Below are positions 49,152 to 57,291 of a stretch of DNA of 64,000 bases, one piece after another. Each line of letters starts with the position of its first letter. Position 1 is the first letter of the stretch. Source of the stretch: Marinobacterium lutimaris (GTDB lineage: Bacteria; Pseudomonadota; Gammaproteobacteria; Pseudomonadales; Balneatricaceae); the NCBI RefSeq assembly GCF_900108065.1, contig NZ_FNVQ01000002.1:682001-746000 (forward strand). The letters are read 5' to 3'. The notes under the pieces are model-generated. The model was not told where the DNA came from, did not search any database, and worked only from the letters and a program-made list of their open reading frames with translations. A program made the position numbers and the translations under genes.

Positions 49152-50504
49152 ATGATCGAGCCACTCAAACATCTGGCAAACACCCCGGTTAAACCGGAAA
49201 CGCTGGAGCTGAAGTTCTCCGACATAGCTCCACCCCTGACAGAACGCCAGGCGGCGCTGGAAAGCGCACGCTGCCTGTATTGCTACGACGCACCCTGCGT
49301 TAACGCCTGCCCGAGCGATATCGATATTCCGGAGTTCATCCGCCAGATCGCCCAGGACAACGTCAACGGTGCGGCGAAAACCATCTGGAGCGAGAACATC
49401 CTCGGCGGCAGCTGCGCCCGCGTCTGCCCCACCGAGATTCTCTGCGAGCAGTCCTGCGTGCGAAACAAGACCGATGAGTGTGCACCGGTCCTGATCGGCC
49501 AGCTGCAGCGCTACGCCACCGATAACGCCGACAAGAGCGCGCATCCGTTTGCGCGTGCCGAGTCCACCGGCAAGCGGATCACCATCGTCGGCGCCGGCCC
49601 TGCAGGCCTCAGCTGCGCCCACCGTCTCGCCATGCTCGGCCACGATGTGGTGATCCACGAAGCCCAGGCGAAAAGTGGCGGCCTCAACGAATACGGTATC
49701 GCCAGCTACAAGATGACCGATGACTTCGCCCAGAAAGAGGTGGAGTTCCTGCTCGGCATTGGCGGTATCGAGATCGTCTACAACAGCGCCCTGGGCCGGG
49801 AGATCTCCCTGTCGGCGCTGCAGTCCGAGTTCGATGCGGTGTTCCTGGCCATTGGCCTGGGCTCCACCCGCACCCTGGCGCTGGGCCATGAAGAGGCACC
49901 GGGCGTAATGACCGCCGTGGATTACATCCGCGAACTGCGCCAGAGCGATGACCTCACCGCCCTGCCGGTACCGGAAAACGCCATCGTCATCGGCGCCGGT
50001 AACACCGCCATCGATATGGCGGTGCAGATCAAACGCCTGGGCGCCGAACAGGTTTACCTGGTTTACCGCCGCGGCGAAGAGGCGATGTCCGCCACCGATC
50101 ACGAACAGGCACTGGCCCGCGATGAGGGCGTACAGATCCGCACCTGGGCGCGCCCGGCGGAGATCGAGCTGGATAACGAGGGCAAGGTTGCCGGTATGCG
50201 TTTTGTCCGTACCGCCGAGGATGGCGGCAAGCTGGTCGACACCGACCGCAGCTTCAGCCTAAAAGCGGAAGCGATCTTCAAGGCGATCGGCCAGACGCTT
50301 GTCAGCGACGAGCTAGACCCAGCCATCGAACTCAGCGGCGGCAAGCTGCTGGTCGACGAGAGTTTGCACACCACCCTGACCGGCGTTTATGCCGGCGGCG
50401 ACTGCACCGGTATCGGGCAGAACCTCACCGTGGAAGCGGTGCAGCAGGGCAAGAAAGCAGCAGAATCTATCCATCAGGACCTGATGGCAGCAGGAGATAA
50501 ATAA
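49152..50504 (+). CDS. preT: Dihydropyrimidine dehydrogenase subunit PreT
   Basis: PreT takes electrons from NAD(P)H for PreA, which reduces uracil or thymine. This 450-residue protein has an N-terminal iron-sulfur region (ARCLYCYDAPCVNACPSDID and CARVCPTEILCEQSCV). FAD is bound by IVGAGPAGLSCAHRL and the nucleotide by VIGAGNTAIDMA. It follows the glutamate-synthase small-subunit plan. preA starts two bases after its stop. Confidence 0.95.
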   Translation: MIEPLKHLANTPVKPETLELKFSDIAPPLTERQAALESARCLYCYDAPCVNACPSDIDIPEFIRQIAQDNVNGAAKTIWSENILGGSCARVCPTEILCEQSCVRNKTDECAPVLIGQLQRYATDNADKSAHPFARAESTGKRITIVGAGPAGLSCAHRLAMLGHDVVIHEAQAKSGGLNEYGIASYKMTDDFAQKEVEFLLGIGGIEIVYNSALGREISLSALQSEFDAVFLAIGLGSTRTLALGHEEAPGVMTAVDYIRELRQSDDLTALPVPENAIVIGAGNTAIDMAVQIKRLGAEQVYLVYRRGEEAMSATDHEQALARDEGVQIRTWARPAEIELDNEGKVAGMRFVRTAEDGGKLVDTDRSFSLKAEAIFKAIGQTLVSDELDPAIELSGGKLLVDESLHTTLTGVYAGGDCTGIGQNLTVEAVQQGKKAAESIHQDLMAAGDK

Positions 50505-50506
50505 TC

Positions 50507-51778
50507 ATGGCTGACCTGAGTATCGAATTCGCGGGTATCAAGGCTCCCAACCCCTTCTGGCTGGCATCCGCTCCGCCCACCGACAAGCAGTACAACGTGG
50601 AACGCGCCTTTGAAGCCGGCTGGGGCGGTGTGGTGTGGAAAACCCTGGGTGAAGACCCGGCCGCAGTGAACGTCTCCTCCCGCTACTCCGCCAGCTACGA
50701 CGCCCACGGCGATGTGGTCGGCTTTAACAACATCGAGCTGATCACCGACCGTCCGCTGGAGGTGAACCTGCGCGAGATCGAAGAGACCAAGCGCAACTGG
50801 CCCGACCGTGCTCTGATCGTCTCGCTGATGGTGCCCTGTGAAGAGGACGCCTGGAAACGGATCGTCAAACAGGTGGAACAGACCGGCGCCGATGGCCTGG
50901 AACTGAACTTCGGCTGCCCCCACGGCATGCCGGAACGCGGCATGGGCGCCGCCGTCGGCCAGGTGCCGGAATATGTCGAGATGGTCACCCGCTGGTGCAA
51001 GCAGTACTCCAGCCTGCCGGTGATGGTGAAGATGACCCCCAACGTTACCGACGTACGCCACCCGGCCCGTGCCGCCTTCCGTGGCGGTGCCGATGCGGTA
51101 TCACTGATCAACACCGTCAACTCCATCACCGGACTCGATCTTGACCGCATGGTGGCGCGCCCCATCGTTGGCAGCCAGAGCACCCACGGCGGCATGTGCG
51201 GCCCGGCGGTGAAACCGATCGCGCTGAACATGCTGGCGGAGATCGCCCGTGACCCGGAAACCGCCGGCAAACGCCTCTGCGGTATTGGCGGCATCAGCAA
51301 CTGGCGCGACGCCGCCGAGTTCATCGCCCTGGGCGCCGGCTCGGTACAGGTGTGCACGGCAGCGATGTTGCATGGTTTTCGTATTGTCGAAGGGATGAAG
51401 GACGGCCTCTCCCGCTGGATGGATGAAAAGGGCTACGCCCGCATCGAGGATTTCCGCGGCCTGGCGGTACCCAACACCACCGACTGGAAGTACCTGGATA
51501 TCAACTACAAATCCATCGCGCAGATCGACCAGGACAAGTGCATCAACTGCGGCCGCTGCCATATCGCCTGCGAAGACACCTCGCACCAGGCGATCAACAA
51601 ACTGCTGCAGGCGGATGGCAGCAACATCTACACCGTTAACGATGACGAGTGCGTCGGCTGCAACCTCTGCGAGATCACCTGCCCGGTGGATCAGTGCATC
51701 ACCATGGTGCCGCAGGAGACCGGCCTGCCCTATATGAACTGGACCCAGGACCCGCGCAACCCGTACCGCGAAGCCTGA
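50507..51778 (+). CDS. preA: Dihydropyrimidine dehydrogenase subunit PreA
   Basis: PreA holds the FMN barrel where uracil/thymine are reduced. Residues ~1-310 are the dihydroorotate-dehydrogenase-like barrel (IKAPNPFWLASAPPT, NFGCPHGMPERGMGAAVGQ). The C-terminus has two 4Fe-4S motifs, CINCGRCHIACED and CVGCNLCEITCPVDQC. Where mammalian DPD has its catalytic cysteine (…ACGQ), this protein has AVGQ. I believe this is common in bacterial PreA, but I cannot check. It pairs with preT. Confidence 0.95.
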   Translation: MADLSIEFAGIKAPNPFWLASAPPTDKQYNVERAFEAGWGGVVWKTLGEDPAAVNVSSRYSASYDAHGDVVGFNNIELITDRPLEVNLREIEETKRNWPDRALIVSLMVPCEEDAWKRIVKQVEQTGADGLELNFGCPHGMPERGMGAAVGQVPEYVEMVTRWCKQYSSLPVMVKMTPNVTDVRHPARAAFRGGADAVSLINTVNSITGLDLDRMVARPIVGSQSTHGGMCGPAVKPIALNMLAEIARDPETAGKRLCGIGGISNWRDAAEFIALGAGSVQVCTAAMLHGFRIVEGMKDGLSRWMDEKGYARIEDFRGLAVPNTTDWKYLDINYKSIAQIDQDKCINCGRCHIACEDTSHQAINKLLQADGSNIYTVNDDECVGCNLCEITCPVDQCITMVPQETGLPYMNWTQDPRNPYREA

Positions 51779-51913
51779 GCATCGAAGAGTAAACCTGAAC
51801 GAGACTGTAGCGACGAGAGATAACCGGCACGGCCCACAGATCAAAACGCCTTGCCGGTTTTACCGCAGTACCCGCCACGCAGCCCGTTTTTGAATAACTG
51901 CAAGGAGGACAAC

Positions 51914-53194
51914 ATGTCTGTTGAGACGCTAGTCAACGAAGCAGGAACCAGCAGCGATATCGCCAACCTGAACATCAACGGCGAGCGCCTCTGGCAATCG
52001 CTGATGGACCTGGCCCAGCTGGGCGCCACACCCAAGGGCGGTGTCTGCCGTCTGGCGCTGACCGATCTGGACCGCGCAGGCCGCGACCTGTTCGTGAAGT
52101 GGTGTGAAGAAGCCGGCTGCAGCATCACCATCGACGTGATCGGCAACATCTTCGCCCGCCGCCCCGGCAAGGATAACAGCCTGCCGCCGATCATGACCGG
52201 CAGCCATATCGACACCCAGCCCACCGGCGGCAAGTTCGACGGCTGCTTCGGCGTCATGTCCGGCCTCGAGGTGATCCGCACCCTGAATGATCACAACATC
52301 GTCACCGAAGCCCCCATCGAGGTCGCCGTCTGGACCAATGAAGAGGGCTCCCGCTTCGCCCCCTGCATGATGGGCTCCGGCGTATTTATCGGTAAGTTCG
52401 ACCTGGAAGAAACCTACGCCATCGCTGACTACGAGGGCGCCAAGGTGGGTGACGAACTCAAGCGCATCGGCTACCTGGGCCAGCAGCAGGTGCCCGGCCA
52501 CAAAGTGGGCGCTTACTTCGAAGCGCATATCGAACAGGGCCCAATCCTGGAAAACGAAGAAAAAACCATCGGCGTCGTCATCGGCTGCCTGGGCCAGAAA
52601 TGGTTCGACCTGACCCTGAAGGGCGTCGAATCCCACGCCGGCCCCACCCCCATGAGCCTACGCAAGGATGCCCTGCTGGGCGCTGCCGAAGTAATTCAGG
52701 CGGTCAACCGCATCGCCCTGGAACACCAACCCTACGCCTGTGGCACCTGCGGCCATATCGAAGCCTACCCCGGCTCACGCAACGTGATCCCGGGCGAAGT
52801 GCTGGTCAGTATCGACTTCCGCCACCTGGAGGAAGACCAGCTTGCGCATATGATCAGCGAACTGGAAAAAGTGCTGGAGAAACTGAAAACCGAAAACGGC
52901 CTGGAGCTTGAACTCAAACCCACCGCCAACTTCCCGGCGCTCTACTTCCACGACGACTGCGTCAACGCCGTGCGCACCGGCGCCCAGCGCTTGGGCGTCC
53001 CGCATATGGATATCGTCAGTGGCGCAGGCCACGACGCCATCTTTATGGCCGAAGTCTGCCCGGCGGGGATGATCTTTGTGCCCTGTGAGGATGGCATCAG
53101 CCATAACGAGATCGAGAATGCGGATCCGGAGGATCTGGCGGTGGGGTGTAATGTGTTGTTGCATGCGATGCTAGAAAGATCAGGAGTCTGCTGA
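51914..53194 (+). CDS. M20-family amidohydrolase, probable beta-ureidopropionase
   Basis: A 426-residue zinc hydrolase of the allantoate amidohydrolase/N-carbamoyl-amino-acid hydrolase family. The ATG at 51914 follows AAGGAGG, and upstream codons are not coding. Metal-site motifs are MTGSHIDTQPTGGKFDGC and VWTNEEGSRFAP; the later ligand and substrate segments are AHIEQGP, SGAGHDAIF and GISHNEIE. After PreTA and dihydropyrimidinase, the logical substrate is N-carbamoyl-beta-alanine or its methyl form. Specificity is inferred from context. Confidence 0.88.
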   Translation: MSVETLVNEAGTSSDIANLNINGERLWQSLMDLAQLGATPKGGVCRLALTDLDRAGRDLFVKWCEEAGCSITIDVIGNIFARRPGKDNSLPPIMTGSHIDTQPTGGKFDGCFGVMSGLEVIRTLNDHNIVTEAPIEVAVWTNEEGSRFAPCMMGSGVFIGKFDLEETYAIADYEGAKVGDELKRIGYLGQQQVPGHKVGAYFEAHIEQGPILENEEKTIGVVIGCLGQKWFDLTLKGVESHAGPTPMSLRKDALLGAAEVIQAVNRIALEHQPYACGTCGHIEAYPGSRNVIPGEVLVSIDFRHLEEDQLAHMISELEKVLEKLKTENGLELELKPTANFPALYFHDDCVNAVRTGAQRLGVPHMDIVSGAGHDAIFMAEVCPAGMIFVPCEDGISHNEIENADPEDLAVGCNVLLHAMLERSGVC

Positions 53195-53233
53195 TCAGCA
53201 GATTTTCGTTGGTGGGCTTGGGTGGGTAATTGT

Positions 53234-53475
53234 CTACTATGCCAGTAGTTAGCGCACCTTTCGCCTGCTGGCGAGTCAAGGATCTTGGACGGCCAAGATC
53301 CTTAACAATCCTAAGCCGCCCCGACAGCTTGGCCCGCTCCGCGGGCTTCCCTGTGCTTCTCGCCTGAAAGAGCGGGAAGGGAAACTCGGCTTCGCCTCAA
53401 ACAGCCCTTCCCTTGTTTCTCTTTCAGCCTGCGATGCTCGGCTGCGCTGAAGGGGATTAGGCTGCGGTTAGTTGG
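53234..53475 (-). repeat. ~245-bp structured repeat, copy A (inverted)
   Basis: This is the reverse complement of copies B-D (56957, 58905, 60476). Shared parts in order: CCCCTTCAGCGCAGCCGAGC, a CTGAAAGAG/CTCTTTCAG stem enclosing GGGAAGGG/CCCTTCCC, GCCCGC/GCGGGC, AAGGATCTTGG/CCAAGATCCTT (53278-53303), TCGCC/GGCGA, and the terminal CTACT/AGTAG hairpin. Several stems differ from other copies on both arms yet still pair. No ORF. It lies between the amidohydrolase gene and the cassette array. Confidence 0.9.
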
Positions 53476-53540
53476 ATTTAAGATAAATAAAATTTAAATC
53501 TGTTTTCAGACCTTACTTCTGGTTCTGTCCCAGAGCGTAC

Positions 53541-53617
53541 ATTAACGTTGCGGATCACAGGCGCCAAACTTGGAGCGAAGCGTAGAGTTTGGTGTCCTTG
53601 TGAAGCCGATTGTTATC
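53541..53617 (-). other. attC-like integron recombination site 1
   Basis: On the minus strand GATAACAAT opens the site and AACGTTAATG closes it. Between them lie imperfect inverted arms (ACACCAAACT / AGTTTGGCGCC and outer CGG.TTCACA / TGTGATCCG). It begins 10 bases after the ATPase stop, as cassette sites do. Confidence 0.75.
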
Positions 53618-53627
53618 TCACTTGGAT

Positions 53628-55136
53628 TCACATCCCAAGCTCTTTAGCGTACTCAAGTACTTTTTCCAATACATACTTTTGGATGTGACCAACTGAAAGG
53701 GTATTTTGTTTTTTATCAATCTCACCAGCAATTTCTGTCCCAGTAGTTCGCCATGTTGGCTCCAAACAAAATACCTCCCCACCCTCAAGCTCAATGAAAA
53801 TGTCGGGTTTGAGATTACCATCTTTCAGCTTTTTTTCTGGAGTGACTGTTCCGGAAATTTCGCTGGACTGAAGTATTTCCGCTATTGCACCCGCTAACGC
53901 CCTATTGAAACGTTTATCATCTTTACCTGCGTTTACCTGTACTCGTCTATACTCATTTGCAGTTTGATCGTCTGTTGGCCTTAGGGTTGCGTTTCGCGCC
54001 TGACCAGACGAAAGAATGATACGCATAAAAGCTGTATTAGAAATTGCTTCTAGGCCTGTTGTCTTATTTGTACTCTTTAGGTTTAGCGGCGCCTTTGCAA
54101 TGTCATCGCCATATAGCCGAATCGCAGCGAGACCAGCATTAGGAGGCAGCTCAAATAAACGGACATCTAATCGTCGCATTATGAAGGCTACTTGTTGCCT
54201 TCTCTGTTGCCAATCTTTTAAGTAAGCAGAACCATTGGACGGATCGTCGAGAAACTTAAGAACCCTATCTATATCGATCTGCTTCTCAGTTCCTTGAGTA
54301 AGGGTGGAAACTGTCAGATTGAGATCCTGGCTTACGTCGCCGCCAACAAGTATCCACACTCGAGGTATAACCTTTTCCTTTAAGATATCTTTGTAGGTGT
54401 CGTTTATTTCTGTGGACTTCGCCTCAAGGCGCGAGTAGAACTCAGCGATAGTTTCTGATTCTGATATTAGAGAACGCGTAACTTCCTTGGTGAGACCAAA
54501 TGTTTCGAGGGTTTGTCCTGGCGCAAGGTTTCTGGTAGTCAGGTCTCCAATTTCGTAGTATGCGTCTCTTGGCACTCCCTCAAATGCGTAAATACCTTTG
54601 CTTATTACATCAACGATGCTGTCTCTTCCAATTTCCCATGCGGCTTTCGATAAGGTGTCAACTGCGTTCTTATCAGTAATTGGCCAAGCAATCACCACTT
54701 GCCCATAATCTTCGCGAAACAGAACGCGTAGACTTTCAAAAAAATCTTTAGCCTCATCGTATGTGACCTTTTCGTTGTCACGGTCATAAAGTACGTATAC
54801 GGTAATCTCTTTGTCGCCCCCGTATCTTCGTTCTCTTATATGCTGACTCAGGTCAGACAAAGGAACTGTATTTCCAACCGCCTCTATCCTGATTCCGTCA
54901 AAGAACTGCTGAAGGGTACGGAAAAACGTTGTTTTTCCAGAACCAGATTTCCCTAAGAAAAGCTCGAATCTTCCAAGCCCTCCGTCCCTGACTTGTCGAA
55001 CAAGTGTTTCTACACGGGCAGCCGCACTATCAACCCTTTGCACAATTTGAGATATGTCTGTACCGGTACTTGTCGCTTCTCTTTCCAGCGCTTCGAACCG
55101 TTTTGGCAGCTTTAAAATTGGAAATTGTGTAGTCAT
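53628..55136 (-). CDS. P-loop ATPase in an integron-type cassette
   Basis: About 502 residues from the ATG at 55136; a TTG 12 codons earlier lies inside the attC site and is rejected. Walker A is FLGKSGSGKTTFFRTL (~residue 65). A candidate Walker B is ITVYVLYDRD. The C-terminus has DIFIELEGGEVFCLEPTW, which recalls a PD-(D/E)XK nuclease core but lacks the lysine. I do not recognise a named family. ATPases with nuclease-like tails are frequent in anti-phage systems, so defence is a guess. It is AT-richer than the core genes, which suggests transfer. Confidence 0.75.
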   Translation of the reverse strand: MTTQFPILKLPKRFEALEREATSTGTDISQIVQRVDSAAARVETLVRQVRDGGLGRFELFLGKSGSGKTTFFRTLQQFFDGIRIEAVGNTVPLSDLSQHIRERRYGGDKEITVYVLYDRDNEKVTYDEAKDFFESLRVLFREDYGQVVIAWPITDKNAVDTLSKAAWEIGRDSIVDVISKGIYAFEGVPRDAYYEIGDLTTRNLAPGQTLETFGLTKEVTRSLISESETIAEFYSRLEAKSTEINDTYKDILKEKVIPRVWILVGGDVSQDLNLTVSTLTQGTEKQIDIDRVLKFLDDPSNGSAYLKDWQQRRQQVAFIMRRLDVRLFELPPNAGLAAIRLYGDDIAKAPLNLKSTNKTTGLEAISNTAFMRIILSSGQARNATLRPTDDQTANEYRRVQVNAGKDDKRFNRALAGAIAEILQSSEISGTVTPEKKLKDGNLKPDIFIELEGGEVFCLEPTWRTTGTEIAGEIDKKQNTLSVGHIQKYVLEKVLEYAKELGM

Positions 55137-55159
55137 TTTTGATCCGTTCGTTTTTAAGA

Positions 55160-55211
55160 GATAACGCCTCAATAACCGGCGCCGAAGGCGCGTAGTTTAT
55201 TGATTTGTTAG
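55160..55211 (-). other. attC-like integron recombination site 2
   Basis: Minus-strand CTAACAAATCAATAAAC ... GGTTATTGAGGCGTTATC, with a central CGCGCC-TTC-GGCGCC hairpin. TAA of the R'' box serves as the stop codon of the membrane-protein gene, a hallmark of cassettes. Confidence 0.85.
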
Positions 55212-55951
55212 AAGCTTTTCGCATAGTTGCATGTTTCTGGGGTGAACTGAGAGCCTTCTGGATTTTGTGGTTGGTAAGCTAAAACACGATTTCCACCTAA
55301 AAACAGAACACTTTCAGTTGTTTTAGACCAGTCATCTGTACAGAGGTGATTACTATTAAAATCAGCCCACAGCGCAAATCGTTGAACCAGGGTCTCTTTG
55401 TTCAGAGCTAGGTTTGACACTACCCCTATAAAGAATGAAGAAAGGCCTATAATGAGAAAACTGACTCCTATTATTTTTGCGACTTTCTTGAAAGGAATTG
55501 GAAGAATTAATAGTATAGGAAAAATCCCCCCCCAAATCATTCCGACAATAATAAGCGAGTTCCATAGCCCAGATATGATGGAATCTTGGTATAGCATGCC
55601 GAACGGAGTAAATAAAAATGCTAGAAGTGTATATGTAATACCAAGGTTTCCCGCATCAACGAGAAATACATCATTTATAATACCTGCGGCCCATTTTTGA
55701 GAATATATGGCATAGCCAAAAACAAACCAAGATATACCAATAGCCACATGCCAATTCTTCGCATTCTCCCTTAATTTTATTCCTGTTTCAGATTTTGAAA
55801 TCCATAAAACAATATAGATAAAAGGGAGTAACCCTGTGTAGAAGATTGTGAAAGCAGCTATAGGACCTGATTGCGAAGCCATGAAAGTAACAATGCATAA
55901 CAGCCAAAATGCTAAGAAAGCAATATATGGATTTTTAAGTTTCTCTAGCAT
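55208..55951 (-). CDS. Cassette-borne membrane protein, unknown function
   Basis: A 247-residue protein with about six predicted membrane helices (roughly residues 9-27, 31-50, 67-84, 98-120, 127-152, 157-180). A soluble C-terminal tail of about 65 residues contains CTDDWSKTTESVLFLGGNRV. No known family is recognised. Its stop codon lies inside attC site 2. Base composition is AT-rich, unlike the flanking chromosome. Confidence 0.8.
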   Translation of the reverse strand: MLEKLKNPYIAFLAFWLLCIVTFMASQSGPIAAFTIFYTGLLPFIYIVLWISKSETGIKLRENAKNWHVAIGISWFVFGYAIYSQKWAAGIINDVFLVDAGNLGITYTLLAFLFTPFGMLYQDSIISGLWNSLIIVGMIWGGIFPILLILPIPFKKVAKIIGVSFLIIGLSSFFIGVVSNLALNKETLVQRFALWADFNSNHLCTDDWSKTTESVLFLGGNRVLAYQPQNPEGSQFTPETCNYAKSF

Positions 55952-55974
55952 CTACTTCGTACTCCTTGGGGCTT

Positions 55975-56018
55975 CTAACGCCGCATTCAGCGGTTTGTCC
56001 GCTGCAATGCTTTGTTAG
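55975..56018 (-). other. attC-like integron recombination site 3
   Basis: Minus-strand CTAACAAAGCATTGCAGCGG, a 5-nt loop, then CCGCTGAATGCGGCGTTAG. This has the canonical R''/R' boxes, and the arms GCATT.CAGCGG/CCGCTGAATGC leave one unpaired base as in true attC sites. The stop of the upstream gene is the TAA of its R'' box. Confidence 0.9.
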
Positions 56019-56671
56019 CTTTTTTGTAAGCAAAAAACTGTCACAACAAGCGATTCATGTACAGGAAAACCAAATAGCCCTGAATCAAGCACTTGAAAGC
56101 GGCAACTTACATTCATGCTACTTCCAAGACACCTTTGAATATTGCTCATTCGAGTATCAAGCAGTCCATCAATATTATTTGCTCTTGGGCTAATTTTAAG
56201 CCTACTGACTGTTGCAATGAACCCTGTTTCCAGACGCTTTGACTGGTGTCGTTCAGTCGCTAGAGCTTTCAACCTCTTTGCATCTTTAAGCAACTGACGA
56301 TTACTTAACGACCGTTTTACTTCAATTACATGCCTTAGCTTCCTACTTTTCTTACTGGTAAGAACAATATCAAATCTCCCACCATCTCTGAGATCATCAC
56401 CGTTTTCTGCACTATTTACTCCCAAGCCAAGAAGAGCCTCCTTAACTGGCATCTCGAGCCTATAACCAAGACTGGGGAAAATATTAGTTAGCCTATGAGC
56501 AATAAGAACATTCAAATAATACTCAGGCATTTTTCTTATATGAACCCCGGTATTCTCAAATGATTCTTTTGACGCAAACACAATTGCTTCGATAATTGCG
56601 TCTTGAATATTAATTTTTGTTGCTCTTTTCAAAGTAACCTCGGAGAAAGCTAACATTTTAATACTGCGCAT
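56015..56671 (-). CDS. Putative PD-(D/E)XK nuclease in an integron-type cassette
   Basis: A 218-residue protein. The segment GGRFDIVLTSKKS followed by HVIEVKRS shows the D-Xn-E-X-K core of PD-(D/E)XK nucleases (~residues 97-120). A helical N-terminus precedes it and a basic helix (NRQLLKDAKRLKALATERHQ) follows. Specific family not recognised; restriction or defence is possible. It is the right-most cassette gene, and its stop is within attC site 3. No attC or integrase is visible upstream of it. Confidence 0.75.
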   Translation of the reverse strand: MRSIKMLAFSEVTLKRATKINIQDAIIEAIVFASKESFENTGVHIRKMPEYYLNVLIAHRLTNIFPSLGYRLEMPVKEALLGLGVNSAENGDDLRDGGRFDIVLTSKKSRKLRHVIEVKRSLSNRQLLKDAKRLKALATERHQSKRLETGFIATVSRLKISPRANNIDGLLDTRMSNIQRCLGSSMNVSCRFQVLDSGLFGFPVHESLVVTVFCLQKS

Positions 56672-56764
56672 GCGTGTTTTTGCTCCCAGCCACAGGCTTG
56701 GAGAGATTATCTATTCGATTGAAGAGAAAAGATAAATCGAGATATCACAGCCATTCTCTTCCGG

Positions 56765-56902
56765 TGAAAACGAGCATGCGCATTTTTACGCTTTGCTGTG
56801 CTCAGTATCTCACAGCGGCCTTTCCATAATGTCTTGATATTGGACCAATTTCCCACCAATCGCCAGTGGCAAATGAGCATGAATATGTGGCAAAACGAGC
56901 AT
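56765..56902. repeat. Short repeats resembling insertion-sequence ends
   Basis: TGGCAAATGAGCAT (56867-56880), TGGCAAAACGAGCAT (56888-56902) and TGAAAACGAGCAT (56765-56777) repeat one motif. This recalls the multiple terminal repeats of IS21-family elements; no transposase is present. The 56672-56956 stretch holds no gene that I can support. Confidence 0.4.
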
Positions 56903-56956
56903 AAGCAAGGGAAATCGGGCTCAGAGTAAAATATCGATATTCCAATCACACCAGAA

Positions 56957-57205
56957 CCAACTAACCGCAGCCCAATCCCCTTCAGCGCAGCCGAGCATCG
57001 CAGGCTGAAAGAGGAATAAGGGACGGGCTGTTTGAGCCGCGAAGCGGTGAGTTTCCCGTCCCGCTCTTTCAGACGAGAAGCACAGGGGAATCGGCGTAGC
57101 CGATCAAGCTGTCGGGGCGGCTTAGGATTGTTAAGGATCTTGGCCGTTCAAGATCCTTGACTCGCCAGCAGGCGAAAGGTGCGCTAAGCCGGTGCTGCCA
57201 AGCAC
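56957..57205 (+). repeat. ~245-bp structured repeat, copy B
   Basis: Same order of stems as copy A in the opposite orientation: GGGACGGG/CCCGTCCC, TCGGC/GCCGA, AAGGATCTTGG/TCAAGATCCTT (57133-57158, one mismatch), TCGCC/GGCGA, GTGCT/AGCAC. It forms an inverted pair with copy A around the cassette array. Confidence 0.9.
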
Positions 57206-57235
57206 AAACCCACCACCAATCCCTCAACCATCAGA

Positions 57236-57272
57236 CAAAAAAACGGACCTCACAACCAAGCAAGGCCCGTTT
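57236..57272 (-). terminator. Terminator of the acetamidase gene
   Basis: Stem AAACGGGCCT/AGGTCCGTTT, followed by a run of seven T on the minus strand, about 20 bases after the stop. Confidence 0.8.
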
Positions 57273-57291
57273 CACTGGCAAGGAAGGCTAA

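Noticed and set aside
49065-50102. 345-codon minus-strand frame
   Set aside because: It is antisense to preT; no motif or ribosome site.
53234-53475. Repeat copy A as a simple terminator or attC site
   Set aside because: It has six stems, no T-tract after most of them and no TAACAA/CGTTA boxes; other copies occur in divergent gaps.
55136-55172. Upstream TTG start of the cassette ATPase
   Set aside because: The TTG and following codons lie inside attC site 2; the ATG at 55136 is more plausible.
56707-56949. 80-codon minus-strand frame beside the cassette array
   Set aside because: It overlaps IS-end-like repeats, has no recognisable domain and no good ribosome site.
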